The notes below the pieces were generated by a model. That model was not told where the DNA came from. It did no database searches and saw only the letters and a program-made list of their open reading frames with translations. A stretch of 64,000 nt of DNA from an uncultured Tateyamaria sp. GTDB taxonomy: Bacteria > Pseudomonadota > Alphaproteobacteria > Rhodobacterales > Rhodobacteraceae. The position numbers and the translations under genes are program-made. Location: the NCBI RefSeq assembly GCF_947503385.1, contig NZ_CANNDO010000008.1, positions 62,001 through 126,000 on the forward strand, in the 5' to 3' direction. Below are positions 16,840 to 25,963 of the stretch, one piece after another; the stretch's first letter is position 1; each line of letters starts with the position of its first letter.

Positions 16840-19212
16840 ATGCCCAAAGACACAGGGATAGGCGCCTCGACCGTGCGCCGCGAAGACGTTCGCTTCCTCA
16901 CCGGAACCGGCGAATATACCGATGACATCGTGTTGGCGAAACAGACCTACGCGGTCTTTGCCCGCTCGACCGTGGCGCATGGCACGATCAAATCCATCGA
17001 CACGTCCGCCGCCGAGGCGATGCCCGGCGTGCTGGCGGTGTTCACCGGCGAGGACTTCGTCGAGGTCGGCGGCAACCCCGCTGGCTGGCTGATCAACTCG
17101 CGCGATGGCGAACCGATGAAGGAACCCAAACGTCCCGTGCTGGCGCACGGCAAGGTGCGCCATGTGGGCGACGCCTATGCCGCCGTCATCGCGGAAACGA
17201 TTGAACAGGCCCGCGACGCGGTCGAAGCCATTGAGGCGGATATCGACGAACTGCCCGCTGTTGTGGACATGAATGATGCCCTGTCGGGGTCCAATTTCGT
17301 CCATGACGAGATCGAGACGAACCAGTGCTTTGACTGGGGCTGGATCGAGGACAACCGCGAGGCGACAGACAACGCGATCAAGAACGCGCATCACGTCACC
17401 ACGCTGGAACTGGTGAACAACCGTCTGGTGCCCAACGCGATGGAACCGCGCGCCTCGATCGGCAGCTACAAGGCCAGCACCGGTGAATACACCCTGCACA
17501 CCACGTCGCAGAACCCGCACCTGACGCGGCTGCTGATCTCGGCCTTTGTGCTGGGCATCCCGGAAAACATGCTGACCGTGATTGCACCGGATGTGGGCGG
17601 CGGCTTTGGCTCCAAGATCTACCACTACGGCGAAGAGGCGCTGGTGCTGGCGGCGGCCAAGAAACTGGGCCGCCCGGTGAAATGGACGGCGGACCGGACG
17701 GAATCCTTCCTGACCGACGCCCATGGCCGCGACCACGTGACCAAAATTGAACTGGCGCTGGATGCCGAGGGGAATTTCCTCGCCTTCCGTACCGACACCA
17801 AGGCGAATGTGGGCGCCTATCTGTCGAACTTCTCGACCGCGACGCCGACATTCCTGCATGGGACGCTGATGGCCGGGAACTATACCGTTCCGCTGGTCTA
17901 CGTGAACGTAAAGGCGGTGTTCACCAACACCGCCCCCGTGGACGCCTATCGCGGCGCGGGTCGGCCCGAGGCGACCTATTCGCTGGAACGTGTGATCGAC
18001 AAGGCCGCACGCGAACTGGGCATGGACCCGATTGAACTGCGCCGCAAGAACTTCATCAAGCCGGATCAGTACCCCTACGCCTCGGCGGCGGGTCTGGAAT
18101 ATGACGCGGGCAATTACGACGCGCTCATGGACAAGATGGAAGAGGTCGCGGACGTGGCCGGTTTCGAGGCCCGGCGCCAAGCGTCGGAGGCCAAGGGCCT
18201 GCTGCGCGGCTTTGGCGTAAACGCCTATATCGAGGCGTGTGGTATTGCGCCGTCAAACCTTGTCGGTGTGCTGGGGTCCCGCGTGGGTCTCTATGATGCG
18301 GCGACGGTGCGTGTGAATGCCACTGGCAACCTCAGCGTTATGGTCGGTGCGCACAGTCACGGTCAGGGTCACGAGACGGCCTTTCCCCAAGTGGTGGCCG
18401 AAATGCTGGGCATTGATCCCGCCGTCATCGACATCGTGCACGGTGATACCTCCAAGATCCCATTTGGCATGGGCACCTATGGCTCGCGCAGCCTCGCGGT
18501 CTGCGGATCAGCAGTGGTGCGCGCGACCGAAAAGATTATCAACAAGGCCAAGAAGATCGCAGGCCACATGCTGGAAGCGTCCGAACATGACATCACCCTG
18601 TCGGACGGTGTGTTCTCGGTCGATGGGACGGACAAATCCGTGACCTTCGGCGAGGTTGCGCTCAAGGCCTACATCCCGCACGAATACCCGCTCGAAGATA
18701 TCGAACCGGGGCTGGAGGAAACGGCGTTCTACGATCCGGCGAACTTTACCTACCCTTCGGGCGCCTATGCCTGCGAGGTCGAGGTGGACCCGGACACCGG
18801 CAAGGTGCGGGTGGACCGGATGACGGCGGTGGACGATTTTGGCAACGTGATCAACCCGATGATCGTGACCGGTCAGGTCCATGGTGGTCTGGCCCAAGGT
18901 ATCGGGCAGGCACTGGTCGAAAACACGTCCTATGACGAAAACGGCCAACTGCTCAGCGCGTCCTACATGGATTATACCATGCCCCGCGCTGACGACATGC
19001 CGATGTTTGCGGTGGACCACAGCCAAGGCACGCTCTGCACCCACAACCCGCTTGGGGTCAAAGGCTGCGGCGAGGCGGGGGCAATTGGCTCACCTCCGAC
19101 AGTTGTGAACGCGGTGATCGACGCGCTGCAATCGGGGGGCCGGAATGTCACCCATATCGACATGCCTGTCACGCCCGCGCGGGTGTGGGACGCCATGCAG
19201 AACGCCAAGTAA
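16840..19212 (+). CDS. coxL: Molybdenum hydroxylase large subunit, form II CoxL-like
   Basis: Protein of 790 residues, the molybdopterin-binding subunit. The active-site loop reads AYRGAGR (369-375), the form II signature; true CO dehydrogenase (form I) has AYxCSFR with a copper-binding cysteine, which is absent here. The catalytic glutamate lies in GCGEAGAIG (Glu745). It starts 19 bp after the small-subunit stop, from a GAGGAG site. Form II enzymes have varied or unknown substrates; with an alcohol dehydrogenase next door, an aldehyde or related carbonyl compound is a reasonable guess. Confidence 0.93.
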   Translation: MPKDTGIGASTVRREDVRFLTGTGEYTDDIVLAKQTYAVFARSTVAHGTIKSIDTSAAEAMPGVLAVFTGEDFVEVGGNPAGWLINSRDGEPMKEPKRPVLAHGKVRHVGDAYAAVIAETIEQARDAVEAIEADIDELPAVVDMNDALSGSNFVHDEIETNQCFDWGWIEDNREATDNAIKNAHHVTTLELVNNRLVPNAMEPRASIGSYKASTGEYTLHTTSQNPHLTRLLISAFVLGIPENMLTVIAPDVGGGFGSKIYHYGEEALVLAAAKKLGRPVKWTADRTESFLTDAHGRDHVTKIELALDAEGNFLAFRTDTKANVGAYLSNFSTATPTFLHGTLMAGNYTVPLVYVNVKAVFTNTAPVDAYRGAGRPEATYSLERVIDKAARELGMDPIELRRKNFIKPDQYPYASAAGLEYDAGNYDALMDKMEEVADVAGFEARRQASEAKGLLRGFGVNAYIEACGIAPSNLVGVLGSRVGLYDAATVRVNATGNLSVMVGAHSHGQGHETAFPQVVAEMLGIDPAVIDIVHGDTSKIPFGMGTYGSRSLAVCGSAVVRATEKIINKAKKIAGHMLEASEHDITLSDGVFSVDGTDKSVTFGEVALKAYIPHEYPLEDIEPGLEETAFYDPANFTYPSGAYACEVEVDPDTGKVRVDRMTAVDDFGNVINPMIVTGQVHGGLAQGIGQALVENTSYDENGQLLSASYMDYTMPRADDMPMFAVDHSQGTLCTHNPLGVKGCGEAGAIGSPPTVVNAVIDALQSGGRNVTHIDMPVTPARVWDAMQNAK

Positions 19213-19224
19213 GGGAGGCTTCAG

Positions 19225-20007
19225 ATGTATAATTTCGACGTTGAAAAACCGGGCACAATTGCCGAAGCCGCCGCTGCCATGGGCGCCGACGAGGCGCAGG
19301 CTTTGGGTGGGGGTCAGACGCTGATCCCCACGCTGAAACAGCGCCTTGCCAGCCCGTCCACTCTGGTCTCGCTCAGGGGCGTGGCCGAGATGCAGGGCAT
19401 CACCCGCGATGGTGACAGCCTGCGCATCGGTGGGGCCACAACCCACGCGGCGGTCGCCGCTGACGGCAGCTATCCGGCGCTGTCGGCGCTGGCCGCACAT
19501 ATCGGGGACCCGGCAGTGCGCAACCGCGGCACCATCGGCGGGTCGCTGGCCAATAACGACCCCGCAGCCTGCTATCCGGCGGCGGCACTGGCGTCAGGCG
19601 CAACCATCGTGACGAACACGCGCGAGATCGCGGCGGACGACTATTTTCAGGGCATGTTCGAAACGGCTCTGGACGAAGGTGAGATCATCACCGCCGTCCG
19701 CTTTCCGATCCCGCAGGCCGCGCATTACGAGAAGTTCGTGCAGCCCGCGTCGCGCTTTGCGCTCGTTGGGGTGTTTGTGGCCAAGTTTGCGGACGGCGTG
19801 CGTGTCGCAGTGACAGGCGCGTCGAACGAGGGGGTCCACCGCTGGGCCGAGGCCGAAGCGGCGCTGAGCGCGGATTTCTCCGCCGGTGCCATCGACGGGC
19901 TGAGCGTATCCGCCGACAACCTGATCGCGGACCTGCACGGCTCTGCCGCGTATCGCGCGCATTTGGTCAAGGTGATGACGGGCCGCGCGGTGTCCGCCGC
20001 CAGCTGA
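19225..20007 (+). CDS. coxM: Molybdenum hydroxylase FAD-binding (medium) subunit (CoxM type)
   Basis: Protein of 260 residues with the two FAD motifs of the family, GGGQTLIPTLK (about 31-41) and TIGGSLANNDPAACYPAA (about 108-125). It transfers electrons from the iron-sulfur subunit to the respiratory chain. GGGAGG precedes the start. It is the last gene of the cox-like operon and is followed by a strong bidirectional terminator. Confidence 0.93.
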   Translation: MYNFDVEKPGTIAEAAAAMGADEAQALGGGQTLIPTLKQRLASPSTLVSLRGVAEMQGITRDGDSLRIGGATTHAAVAADGSYPALSALAAHIGDPAVRNRGTIGGSLANNDPAACYPAAALASGATIVTNTREIAADDYFQGMFETALDEGEIITAVRFPIPQAAHYEKFVQPASRFALVGVFVAKFADGVRVAVTGASNEGVHRWAEAEAALSADFSAGAIDGLSVSADNLIADLHGSAAYRAHLVKVMTGRAVSAAS

Positions 20008-20029
20008 CACAAGCGCCACAGCCAATGAC

Positions 20030-20058
20030 AAAGGGCGGGGAATTCCCCGCCCTTTTGC
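20030..20058. terminator. Bidirectional rho-independent terminator
   Basis: A perfect 26-base palindrome (AAAGGGCGGGG arm, AATT centre, CCCCGCCCTTT arm) with T-runs on both sides. It lies between the convergent coxM-like and ApbE-like genes and can end transcription from both strands. Confidence 0.9.
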
Positions 20059-20061
20059 CGT

Positions 20062-20934
20062 TTACACTGTGGTCAGGTCCCCGCCCGGATCAACCAAGGT
20101 GATCCGGTGGACCCCTTTGGCCCTGCGTACCCGCGCCACCAGATCGAGGTCTGCAAGAACCAGCCCGGTCGACAGCGCATCGGCCATCGCCGCCGTCTCT
20201 GCCTCGACCGACACGGTGGACCAGCGCGGGTGTTCGGCGGCGTGTACGATATGGCCCTGCGCCCCGATCGGCGTTGCCATGGGACTGGATGTGGCAATGG
20301 CCATGTCACCAATTGTCCGCGTCCCCAGCAGGCCATGCACCGGATCCTCCAGACCCAGTCGCCATGGCCCGCCTGCCCCGCGATGCTCTCCGATATTGAC
20401 CAATGTGCGTTCGAACCCGTGGGCGCGCAGCATGTCCGCGACCAAATCCGTGGCAAAACCCTGCGCAATCCCGTTGAAGGTCAGCGCCTGACCGGCCCCC
20501 AGACGCACGCGGTTGCCACGCATTTCCACCCGGTCCCATCCGACACGCTTGCGCGCTGCATCCACATCCGCGCCCTCGGCCACAGCACGCCAAAGCGGCT
20601 GGACCGTTGGATCGAACAGCCCCTCCGTCAGGTCGTGTGCGCGCGCCGCGATCCGCATCAGCGCCTCGAACCGCACCGGGACCGTGTGTGTGCCTTGCGC
20701 GTTCAACCGCGACAGATCGGACGCCGGGTCGTACAGGGAAAACATCGCCTCGACCTCTGCAATCAACGTCTGCGCCGCAGCCAGTGCCGGGCGTGCCGCA
20801 TCGGCAGGCCCGTCGAGGTCAATCGACACCTCCGCCCCAAAGGCGCGCCCGGTCCAGGCGTGGCGCTGCGCGACCGCCGGGGTTGCGGCAAAACTTGCCG
20901 CAATGGCAAGAAAACGTCGGCGCGTCACTGTCAT
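20062..20934 (-). CDS. apbE: FAD:protein FMN transferase (ApbE/NosX-like)
   Basis: Protein of 290 residues with a Tat-type signal (MTVTRRRFLAIAASFAATPA). ApbE enzymes attach FMN through a phosphoester to a Ser/Thr of periplasmic FMN-binding domains. Family features include the GQALTFNGIAQGFATD segment, the HGFERTLVNIGEHRGAGG stretch and the DALSTGLVLAD metal/active-site region. The start at 20934 overlaps the stop of the NosR-like gene (ATGA), so that protein's FMN-binding domain is the obvious target. Confidence 0.92.
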   Translation of the reverse strand: MTVTRRRFLAIAASFAATPAVAQRHAWTGRAFGAEVSIDLDGPADAARPALAAAQTLIAEVEAMFSLYDPASDLSRLNAQGTHTVPVRFEALMRIAARAHDLTEGLFDPTVQPLWRAVAEGADVDAARKRVGWDRVEMRGNRVRLGAGQALTFNGIAQGFATDLVADMLRAHGFERTLVNIGEHRGAGGPWRLGLEDPVHGLLGTRTIGDMAIATSSPMATPIGAQGHIVHAAEHPRWSTVSVEAETAAMADALSTGLVLADLDLVARVRRAKGVHRITLVDPGGDLTTV

Positions 20935-23039
20935 TCCGCAGCCACCTGTAATTTGCGCCCCTTCGCGGCAAGGATCAGCGGCACGCACTGCGCCTTGTCA
21001 TCGTGGATTGTCACGCAGTCGAGGCACTGGAAACATTCGGAATACTGAATCTCACCCGTTTTCTTGATCGCGCCATAGCTGCATTTGACCTTGCACAGTT
21101 GGCAGGGCGACCCGCATTCGGCCCGTCGCGCAATCCAGTCGCGGCCCCGCACCAGCCCGCCAATCGCCATGACGGCGCCCAGCGGGCACAGGTAGCGGCA
21201 GAATCCCTTGAACAGCACCATCGACACCAGCAGCAGACCCACCGCATAGGCCACATAATACCACTCGCGGACAAAGAACGTGGTGATCGCCGTCTTGAAC
21301 GGCTCCACTTCGATCGCCTTGTCCAACGCGGCAGGCACCGTGAACAACAACGCCACAAGCCCGGCCAACACGACATATTTCAGCCCCTTCAACCGCGCAT
21401 CCCAGAACGCATTGGGCTCGATCTGCGGCAGGTGTAAAAGGCGGCCCAGATGGTGCGCGAACTCCTGCAAGGCCCCAAACGGACACAGCCAGCCGCAAAA
21501 CAGCCCCCGCCCCCACAGCACAAACCCGAGGATCGACACACCCCAGACCACCAGCGAAAACGGATCATAGAGCAGGAAGGCATAGCTGCCGCCCTCAAGC
21601 GCTGCGCGCGCCACCGCCAGCGGCGTGGCAATCGACAATTGCCCCTGCCCCCACCAGCCGATGAACACCGTGACAAAGGCCAGAATGCCCAGCCGCAGCG
21701 GCGTGAACAACGGATGCCCCGCCAGCCGGTTCATCCCGAACAACAGCAGCACAACCAAGCCCGCCAGAAACCCCCCAAGCACGATCAGATCCGTCGCCCG
21801 GTTGCGCAGCGCATCGACCCAAGGCGGCGCGGGCTTGATGATCTCGGGCCGGGAATAGAACCGCTCTGGCGTGACATGGGGCACGTCCAGCGTCACCGAT
21901 CCGATTTCGGGCTGGAAGGATCCGTGTTCGCGCAGCGCCTTGACCTTGAGCGTCCATTCCGCCGTTGGATCAAAGCCAAGCCGCCGGTCCGTCCGCAAGA
22001 TCAGAGCGGCACCATCGTAAACCGCGTTGTGCAGATCATTGGGCAGCGCATCGTTCAGTTCCACGTAGATATCACTGTCGCGGAACGCGATGGGAAAGCC
22101 GCCCTGTTCCGCGCTGATCAGATCGGGTGCGGTGTTGCGCACAAATTCTTCGGTCACCAGCCCGTGCCGCGCCGTCTCGATCAGCAGCACGGGTTCGTCC
22201 GTGTCCGCAATCTCCATAAAGTCCCGTAACTCTTCGAACCCGCTCTTGCTGAGCACCGCGCGGGCCACGGACGGCGCGCCGATATCCACCACCCACAGGT
22301 CAAGGAAGGTGCCATCGGGATCGTCCTTGGCCTCCGGGTCGTCATCCTCCCACAAGGTGCCGTCAAAATGCGCGTCCATCTCGGCGTTGGTCACGATCTT
22401 GCGGGTCACGATACCCTGCGCGACCAGATCGTCCCATGTCAGGTCCTCGTCATAGCCCGTGTTGGGATAGGCGGGCGGGCCGGACGATATGCCGCCCATC
22501 TTTTCGCGCGCGACCTGCAAGGCGGCGGCCAGAATGCTTTCATGGGCGATGCGCACCGACGCGGTGCCCTTGGTCACCCCGTCGAGGTAAACCAGCGCCG
22601 AGCCTTCGCTGCCCGCGCCATAGGGCGAGCCAACCACCAGCGAATCCGAAATGGAATGGCCCCGGTATTGCTTGAAAAAGTCGTAAAACAGCTTCTCCGG
22701 CAGGCCCGAGACAAAGATCGGCTCGTTATGCGAGATCAACTGCACATCCAGAAACCGACCCTCCAGATCGAGCACCACCAGCATGTTGATCGACGCACCG
22801 GAAAAGCCGGGCAGCGGCGCCATCGGCTCGGTCTCGAACACGTATCCCGCCTCGGCCCCGCCGGAGTTCAGCAGTTGCCAGACTCCCTTGTCATTGATCG
22901 GCTCGCCCAGCGACATGGGCGGCACGATATAGGGTGCCAGCACCTCGCGCTGGAGCGGTTCGGCCACTGCCGAAACGACACCCATACACCACAGTATGGA
23001 TGCCAGCAGCACAGCCCTTATGGAATTGATCAACCACAT
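20931..23039 (-). CDS. NosR/NirI-family membrane iron-sulfur flavoprotein
   Basis: Protein of 702 residues. A signal peptide is followed by a periplasmic FMN-binding-type domain (about 90-185; the stretch GVTKGTASV aligns with the flavinylation motif), a further periplasmic region, several membrane helices from about 400, CGWLCPFGALQE and CRYLCPLGAVMA cysteine motifs, and a C-terminal ferredoxin-like part with CGSPCQLCKVKC and CFQCLDC. NosR passes electrons from quinol to nitrous oxide reductase, but no nosZ is present. The upstream region shares the alcohol-regulon motif, so this copy probably serves electron transfer linked to that pathway. Confidence 0.9.
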   Translation of the reverse strand: MWLINSIRAVLLASILWCMGVVSAVAEPLQREVLAPYIVPPMSLGEPINDKGVWQLLNSGGAEAGYVFETEPMAPLPGFSGASINMLVVLDLEGRFLDVQLISHNEPIFVSGLPEKLFYDFFKQYRGHSISDSLVVGSPYGAGSEGSALVYLDGVTKGTASVRIAHESILAAALQVAREKMGGISSGPPAYPNTGYDEDLTWDDLVAQGIVTRKIVTNAEMDAHFDGTLWEDDDPEAKDDPDGTFLDLWVVDIGAPSVARAVLSKSGFEELRDFMEIADTDEPVLLIETARHGLVTEEFVRNTAPDLISAEQGGFPIAFRDSDIYVELNDALPNDLHNAVYDGAALILRTDRRLGFDPTAEWTLKVKALREHGSFQPEIGSVTLDVPHVTPERFYSRPEIIKPAPPWVDALRNRATDLIVLGGFLAGLVVLLLFGMNRLAGHPLFTPLRLGILAFVTVFIGWWGQGQLSIATPLAVARAALEGGSYAFLLYDPFSLVVWGVSILGFVLWGRGLFCGWLCPFGALQEFAHHLGRLLHLPQIEPNAFWDARLKGLKYVVLAGLVALLFTVPAALDKAIEVEPFKTAITTFFVREWYYVAYAVGLLLVSMVLFKGFCRYLCPLGAVMAIGGLVRGRDWIARRAECGSPCQLCKVKCSYGAIKKTGEIQYSECFQCLDCVTIHDDKAQCVPLILAAKGRKLQVAAE

Positions 23040-23046
23040 CTGGCCC

Positions 23047-23089
23047 AGCCTATTCCGCTGCGCCCCGCGCCCCTATGCGACTAAGGTAT
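23047..23089 (-). promoter_or_regulatory. Promoter with shared motif, upstream of NosR-like gene
   Basis: Minus-strand site ATACCTTAGTCGCATAGGG (23089 to 23071) with TAGGCT at 23052 to 23047, 37 bp from the site start. The hexamer is only 7 bp from the annotated ATG, so transcription may start at or very near the start codon. The plus strand of the same site could also serve the permease gene at 23144. Confidence 0.5.
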
Positions 23090-23143
23090 GACCGGCGGCC
23101 AACAACGCTTTGGACGCGATCACAAATGTGACAGGTTCGGGAC

Positions 23144-23908
23144 ATGACCGACACGCGTTTCGACTTTACGGCGGTGGCTCTGTCGCTGCTTGGCCTGCTG
23201 GCCCTGTGGTGGGCGGCGGCGTGGTTGGGCGATGACCCCAGCGTCCTGCCCACCCCGGCAGAGGTCTGGGTGATTTTTCGGGCTGAAATGGCCAGTGGCG
23301 AAATGCAGCTGCATTTTTTCGCGACATTGCTGCGCGTGGCGGCGGCCTTTGCGCTGGCGATGGGCATCGGCTGTGTCATCGGGTTGATCATGGGGCTGAA
23401 CGCCACGATCAACCGGTGGTTTTCAACGTGGCTTGTGGTGCTGCTGAACGTGCCAGCGCTGGTGGTCATCGTGCTGTGTTACCTGTGGATCGGCCTGAAC
23501 GAGGTGGCCGCCATTACCGCGGTGGCGCTGAACAAGACCGCGATGGTCGCCGTGGCCATCCGCGAAGGGGTCCACGCGCTCGACCCCCGATTGCGCGACA
23601 TGGCGCAGGTGTTCGGGATGCGCCCCTCAGCGCGGCTGCGCCACGTGATCCTGCCGCAACTCTGGCCCTATATCGCGACCTCCACCCGCAACGGGCTCGC
23701 CATCATCTGGAAGATCGTGCTGGTGGTCGAATTTCTGGGCCGATCCAATGGGATCGGCTTCCAGATCCACCTCTACTTTCAACTTTTTGAAACAGGCTAC
23801 GTGCTGGCCTATGCGCTCAGCTTTGTGGCGTTCATGCTGCTGATCGAATTCACCCTGCTGCGCGCTCTGGAAACCCGCGCAACACAGTGGCGGCAGGTCA
23901 GCGCCTAG
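23144..23908 (+). CDS. ABC transporter permease, NitT/TauT (SsuC) type
   Basis: Membrane protein of 254 residues with five to six hydrophobic helices and the permease coupling motif region EGVHALDPRLRDMAQVFGMR followed by VILPQLWPYIATSTRNGLAI. It is a BPD_transp_1 permease of the nitrate/taurine/sulfonate class. No ATPase or binding protein is adjacent; the only matching partners in the window are at 7684 and 8656. The 3' end overlaps the convergent VWA gene by 4 bp. Confidence 0.88.
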   Translation: MTDTRFDFTAVALSLLGLLALWWAAAWLGDDPSVLPTPAEVWVIFRAEMASGEMQLHFFATLLRVAAAFALAMGIGCVIGLIMGLNATINRWFSTWLVVLLNVPALVVIVLCYLWIGLNEVAAITAVALNKTAMVAVAIREGVHALDPRLRDMAQVFGMRPSARLRHVILPQLWPYIATSTRNGLAIIWKIVLVVEFLGRSNGIGFQIHLYFQLFETGYVLAYALSFVAFMLLIEFTLLRALETRATQWRQVSA

Positions 23909-24606
23909 AACAGCAGCTTGCACCCCAACGTCCGGTTCATCGCCGCCACCAGTTGATCCACCGTTTCGGTGTTCACATATTCCCCGCCCGTCAGATCAGC
24001 GAGGCATTTGGCCACGCTGACCGTCACGTTGTACCCCATGGCGTCGTCCGACTGCCAACCAAAGTGTTCGCCGCGCACCTTGAACCCGATCACATGCACG
24101 GTCAGCCCCGTGCCGGACAGGTCCGCCGCCAGCGCGCAGGTCTGGCCGCCGCAGGTCTCCTTGCCATCGGTGACCAGCACGACGGTGCCGGGCCGGTCGG
24201 GGTATCCCAGCGTGTCGGCGGCCAGCGATACGGCTTCGGTCAGCGCGGTGCGGCCTTCGGGCTCCAGCCCATCGACGGCAGCAATCACGTCCAACGCCGC
24301 ATCCGCCCGCGGGGCAAAGCGCAGTTCGATCCCCGAACACTCGCCCACGCCCCCTGCCCCGCCGGGACCATAGACAACCAGCCCGATGCGCCGGAACGGG
24401 GCAACCTGCGGCATGGCGGTGCGCACGGCGCGGCGCGCTTCGAAAATGCGCGGCTCGTCAATCTGGTTGAACCCCATTTCCGCCATGGACCCCGATCCGT
24501 CAAAGACGATCATCGCGTCCTCGGTACAACTGGCGCGCACAGGCGTGGACAGGAGGATCGCCGCGATGCTCGCGGCCGCTGCTGCCTTGTGTCCCCTGCG
24601 TCCCAT
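23905..24606 (-). CDS. Exported von Willebrand factor A domain protein of the PQQ cluster
   Basis: Protein of 233 residues with a signal peptide and a VWA domain carrying an intact MIDAS motif (VFDGSGSMAEM, then a Thr in GRTALTEAV and Asp in VLVTDGKETCGG). Two cysteine pairs suggest a periplasmic disulfide-bonded protein. The start at 24606 is preferred because the AGGAG site lies 6 bases upstream; the ATG at 24612 is too close to it. It follows pqqE on the same strand, so it is likely co-transcribed with pqq genes. Partner unknown. Confidence 0.82.
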   Translation of the reverse strand: MGRRGHKAAAAASIAAILLSTPVRASCTEDAMIVFDGSGSMAEMGFNQIDEPRIFEARRAVRTAMPQVAPFRRIGLVVYGPGGAGGVGECSGIELRFAPRADAALDVIAAVDGLEPEGRTALTEAVSLAADTLGYPDRPGTVVLVTDGKETCGGQTCALAADLSGTGLTVHVIGFKVRGEHFGWQSDDAMGYNVTVSVAKCLADLTGGEYVNTETVDQLVAAMNRTLGCKLLF

Positions 24607-24615
24607 GACCATCTC

Positions 24616-25701
24616 CTAGCGTCGGTATACAAACTCCGGCGGCGCGACCTCTCGCACTTCTTCGGTCAAAAGCGCATCCAGCGCCGCGCGACCGGCAGAT
24701 TTGCGGCACACCGGGTCGGGCGCCGATGCGTCCCCCAGCACTGCCATCGCCTGACAGCGGCATCCGCCAAAATCAATGTCGCGCCGTTCGCATCCCTGAC
24801 ACAGGTCCGGCAACCAATCCGTCCCGCGATAGGCGTTGAACGCCGACCCGTCATACCAGATATCCGCCAGTTTGCGCGCGGTCACGTTGTCAAAGGTCAG
24901 ATGCGGGATGGTTTCAGCGGCATGGCAGGGCAGCACCGTGCCATCCGGCGTGACGTTCAGTCCGGTGGACCCCCAGCCATTCATGCACGCCTTGGGGAAA
25001 TCCGAGTAGTAGTCCGGCGGCACGAAATCGATAACCAACTGCCCCCTGAGCGATTCCACCGCCCGCGCAACGGTCTTTTTCGCCGTCTCCACCTGCGCCC
25101 GACTGGGTTGCAGCGCGGCACGGTTGACCAGCGCCCAGCCCTGAAACTGCACGCAGGCAATCTCGATCCGCCGCGCACCAAGGCGCAGCGCCATGTCGAT
25201 GGTCGCAGGCAGGTCGTCGAGGTTCTCGCGGTGCATCACCGCGTTCAGCGTCAGCGGAAAGCCGATGTCGGATATGATCTCGGCCACGTGCATCTTGCGG
25301 TCAAACCCACCGTCATAACCGCCGATGCGGTCCGCCATCGCCGCCGTGACGCCTTGCAGGGACAGCTGCACATGGTCCAGCCCCGCATCGTCCAGCGCGC
25401 GCAGGCGGCGTTCATTCAGCCCGACGCCCGAGGTGATAAGGTTGGTGTATAACCCCGCCTCCCGCGCCGCCGCCACAAGTGCCTCCAGATCACGCCGCGA
25501 CGCAGGCTCACCCCCCGAAAGGTGCAGCTGCAACACGCCCAGCTTGGCCGCCTGTACAAAGACATCCGCCCACGCCTCGGTGCTCAATTCGGCATCGCGC
25601 GCCAGCAACTCGGTCGGGTTCGAGCAATAGGGGCAGGCCAGCGGACAACGGTGCGTCAGCTCGGCCAGCATCGCCATGGGGGGATCAATGCGGACGGACA
25701 T
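24616..25701 (-). CDS. pqqE: PQQ biosynthesis radical SAM peptide cyclase PqqE
   Basis: Radical SAM enzyme of 361 residues that forms the Glu-Tyr carbon-carbon link in PqqA. The [4Fe-4S]/SAM motif is CPLACPYCSNP (about 19-29), and the C-terminal SPASM-type cysteines include LCQGCERRDIDFGGCRCQA. The start at 25701 (MSVRIDPP) fits the family and overlaps pqqD by 17 bp. It works with PqqD as the peptide chaperone. Confidence 0.97.
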   Translation of the reverse strand: MSVRIDPPMAMLAELTHRCPLACPYCSNPTELLARDAELSTEAWADVFVQAAKLGVLQLHLSGGEPASRRDLEALVAAAREAGLYTNLITSGVGLNERRLRALDDAGLDHVQLSLQGVTAAMADRIGGYDGGFDRKMHVAEIISDIGFPLTLNAVMHRENLDDLPATIDMALRLGARRIEIACVQFQGWALVNRAALQPSRAQVETAKKTVARAVESLRGQLVIDFVPPDYYSDFPKACMNGWGSTGLNVTPDGTVLPCHAAETIPHLTFDNVTARKLADIWYDGSAFNAYRGTDWLPDLCQGCERRDIDFGGCRCQAMAVLGDASAPDPVCRKSAGRAALDALLTEEVREVAPPEFVYRR

Positions 25702-25963
25702 GCACCATCCCCCGATCCCGCAGGTCTTCGACAAACGCCACCACATCCGGCGCGATCACGTCCAACGGCGCGTCATAGACCTGCGCCAGCGCCTCCGAAA
25801 TCTCCGACAGGCTCGCCTCTCCGTCCAGTTGCCCCAACACCGCCGTGCCCACCTGATCCAGCACCAGCACCCGCTCGGGTCCCAGCAGCACATCCACCTT
25901 GCGCACCGCATCGAACTGCGTCCGCACGCCGCGCGGCAGGAATGGCACGTCCTCAGGGCTCAT
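25685..25963 (-). CDS. pqqD: PQQ biosynthesis peptide chaperone PqqD
   Basis: Protein of 92 residues of the PqqD (RRE) family; PqqD binds the PqqA peptide and presents it to PqqE. The segment VLVLDQVGTAVLGQLDGEAS matches the winged-helix core of the family. It overlaps pqqC by 4 bp and pqqE by 17 bp. It is a separate gene here rather than fused to pqqC as in some methylotrophs. Confidence 0.95.
   Translation of the reverse strand: MSPEDVPFLPRGVRTQFDAVRKVDVLLGPERVLVLDQVGTAVLGQLDGEASLSEISEALAQVYDAPLDVIAPDVVAFVEDLRDRGMVHVRPH

Noticed and set aside
15793-18180. 795-residue minus-strand open frame across the cox-like genes
   Set aside because: Fully antisense to coxG, coxS and coxL, which have intact catalytic motifs; no family match seen.
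16840-19212. Aerobic carbon monoxide dehydrogenase (form I)
   Set aside because: The active-site loop is AYRGAGR, not the copper-binding AYxCSFR; gene order S-L-M is also form II.
20931-23039. Start of a nitrous oxide reduction (nos) operon
   Set aside because: Only NosR-like and ApbE-like genes are present; no nosZ, nosD, nosF, nosY or nosL was found in the window.
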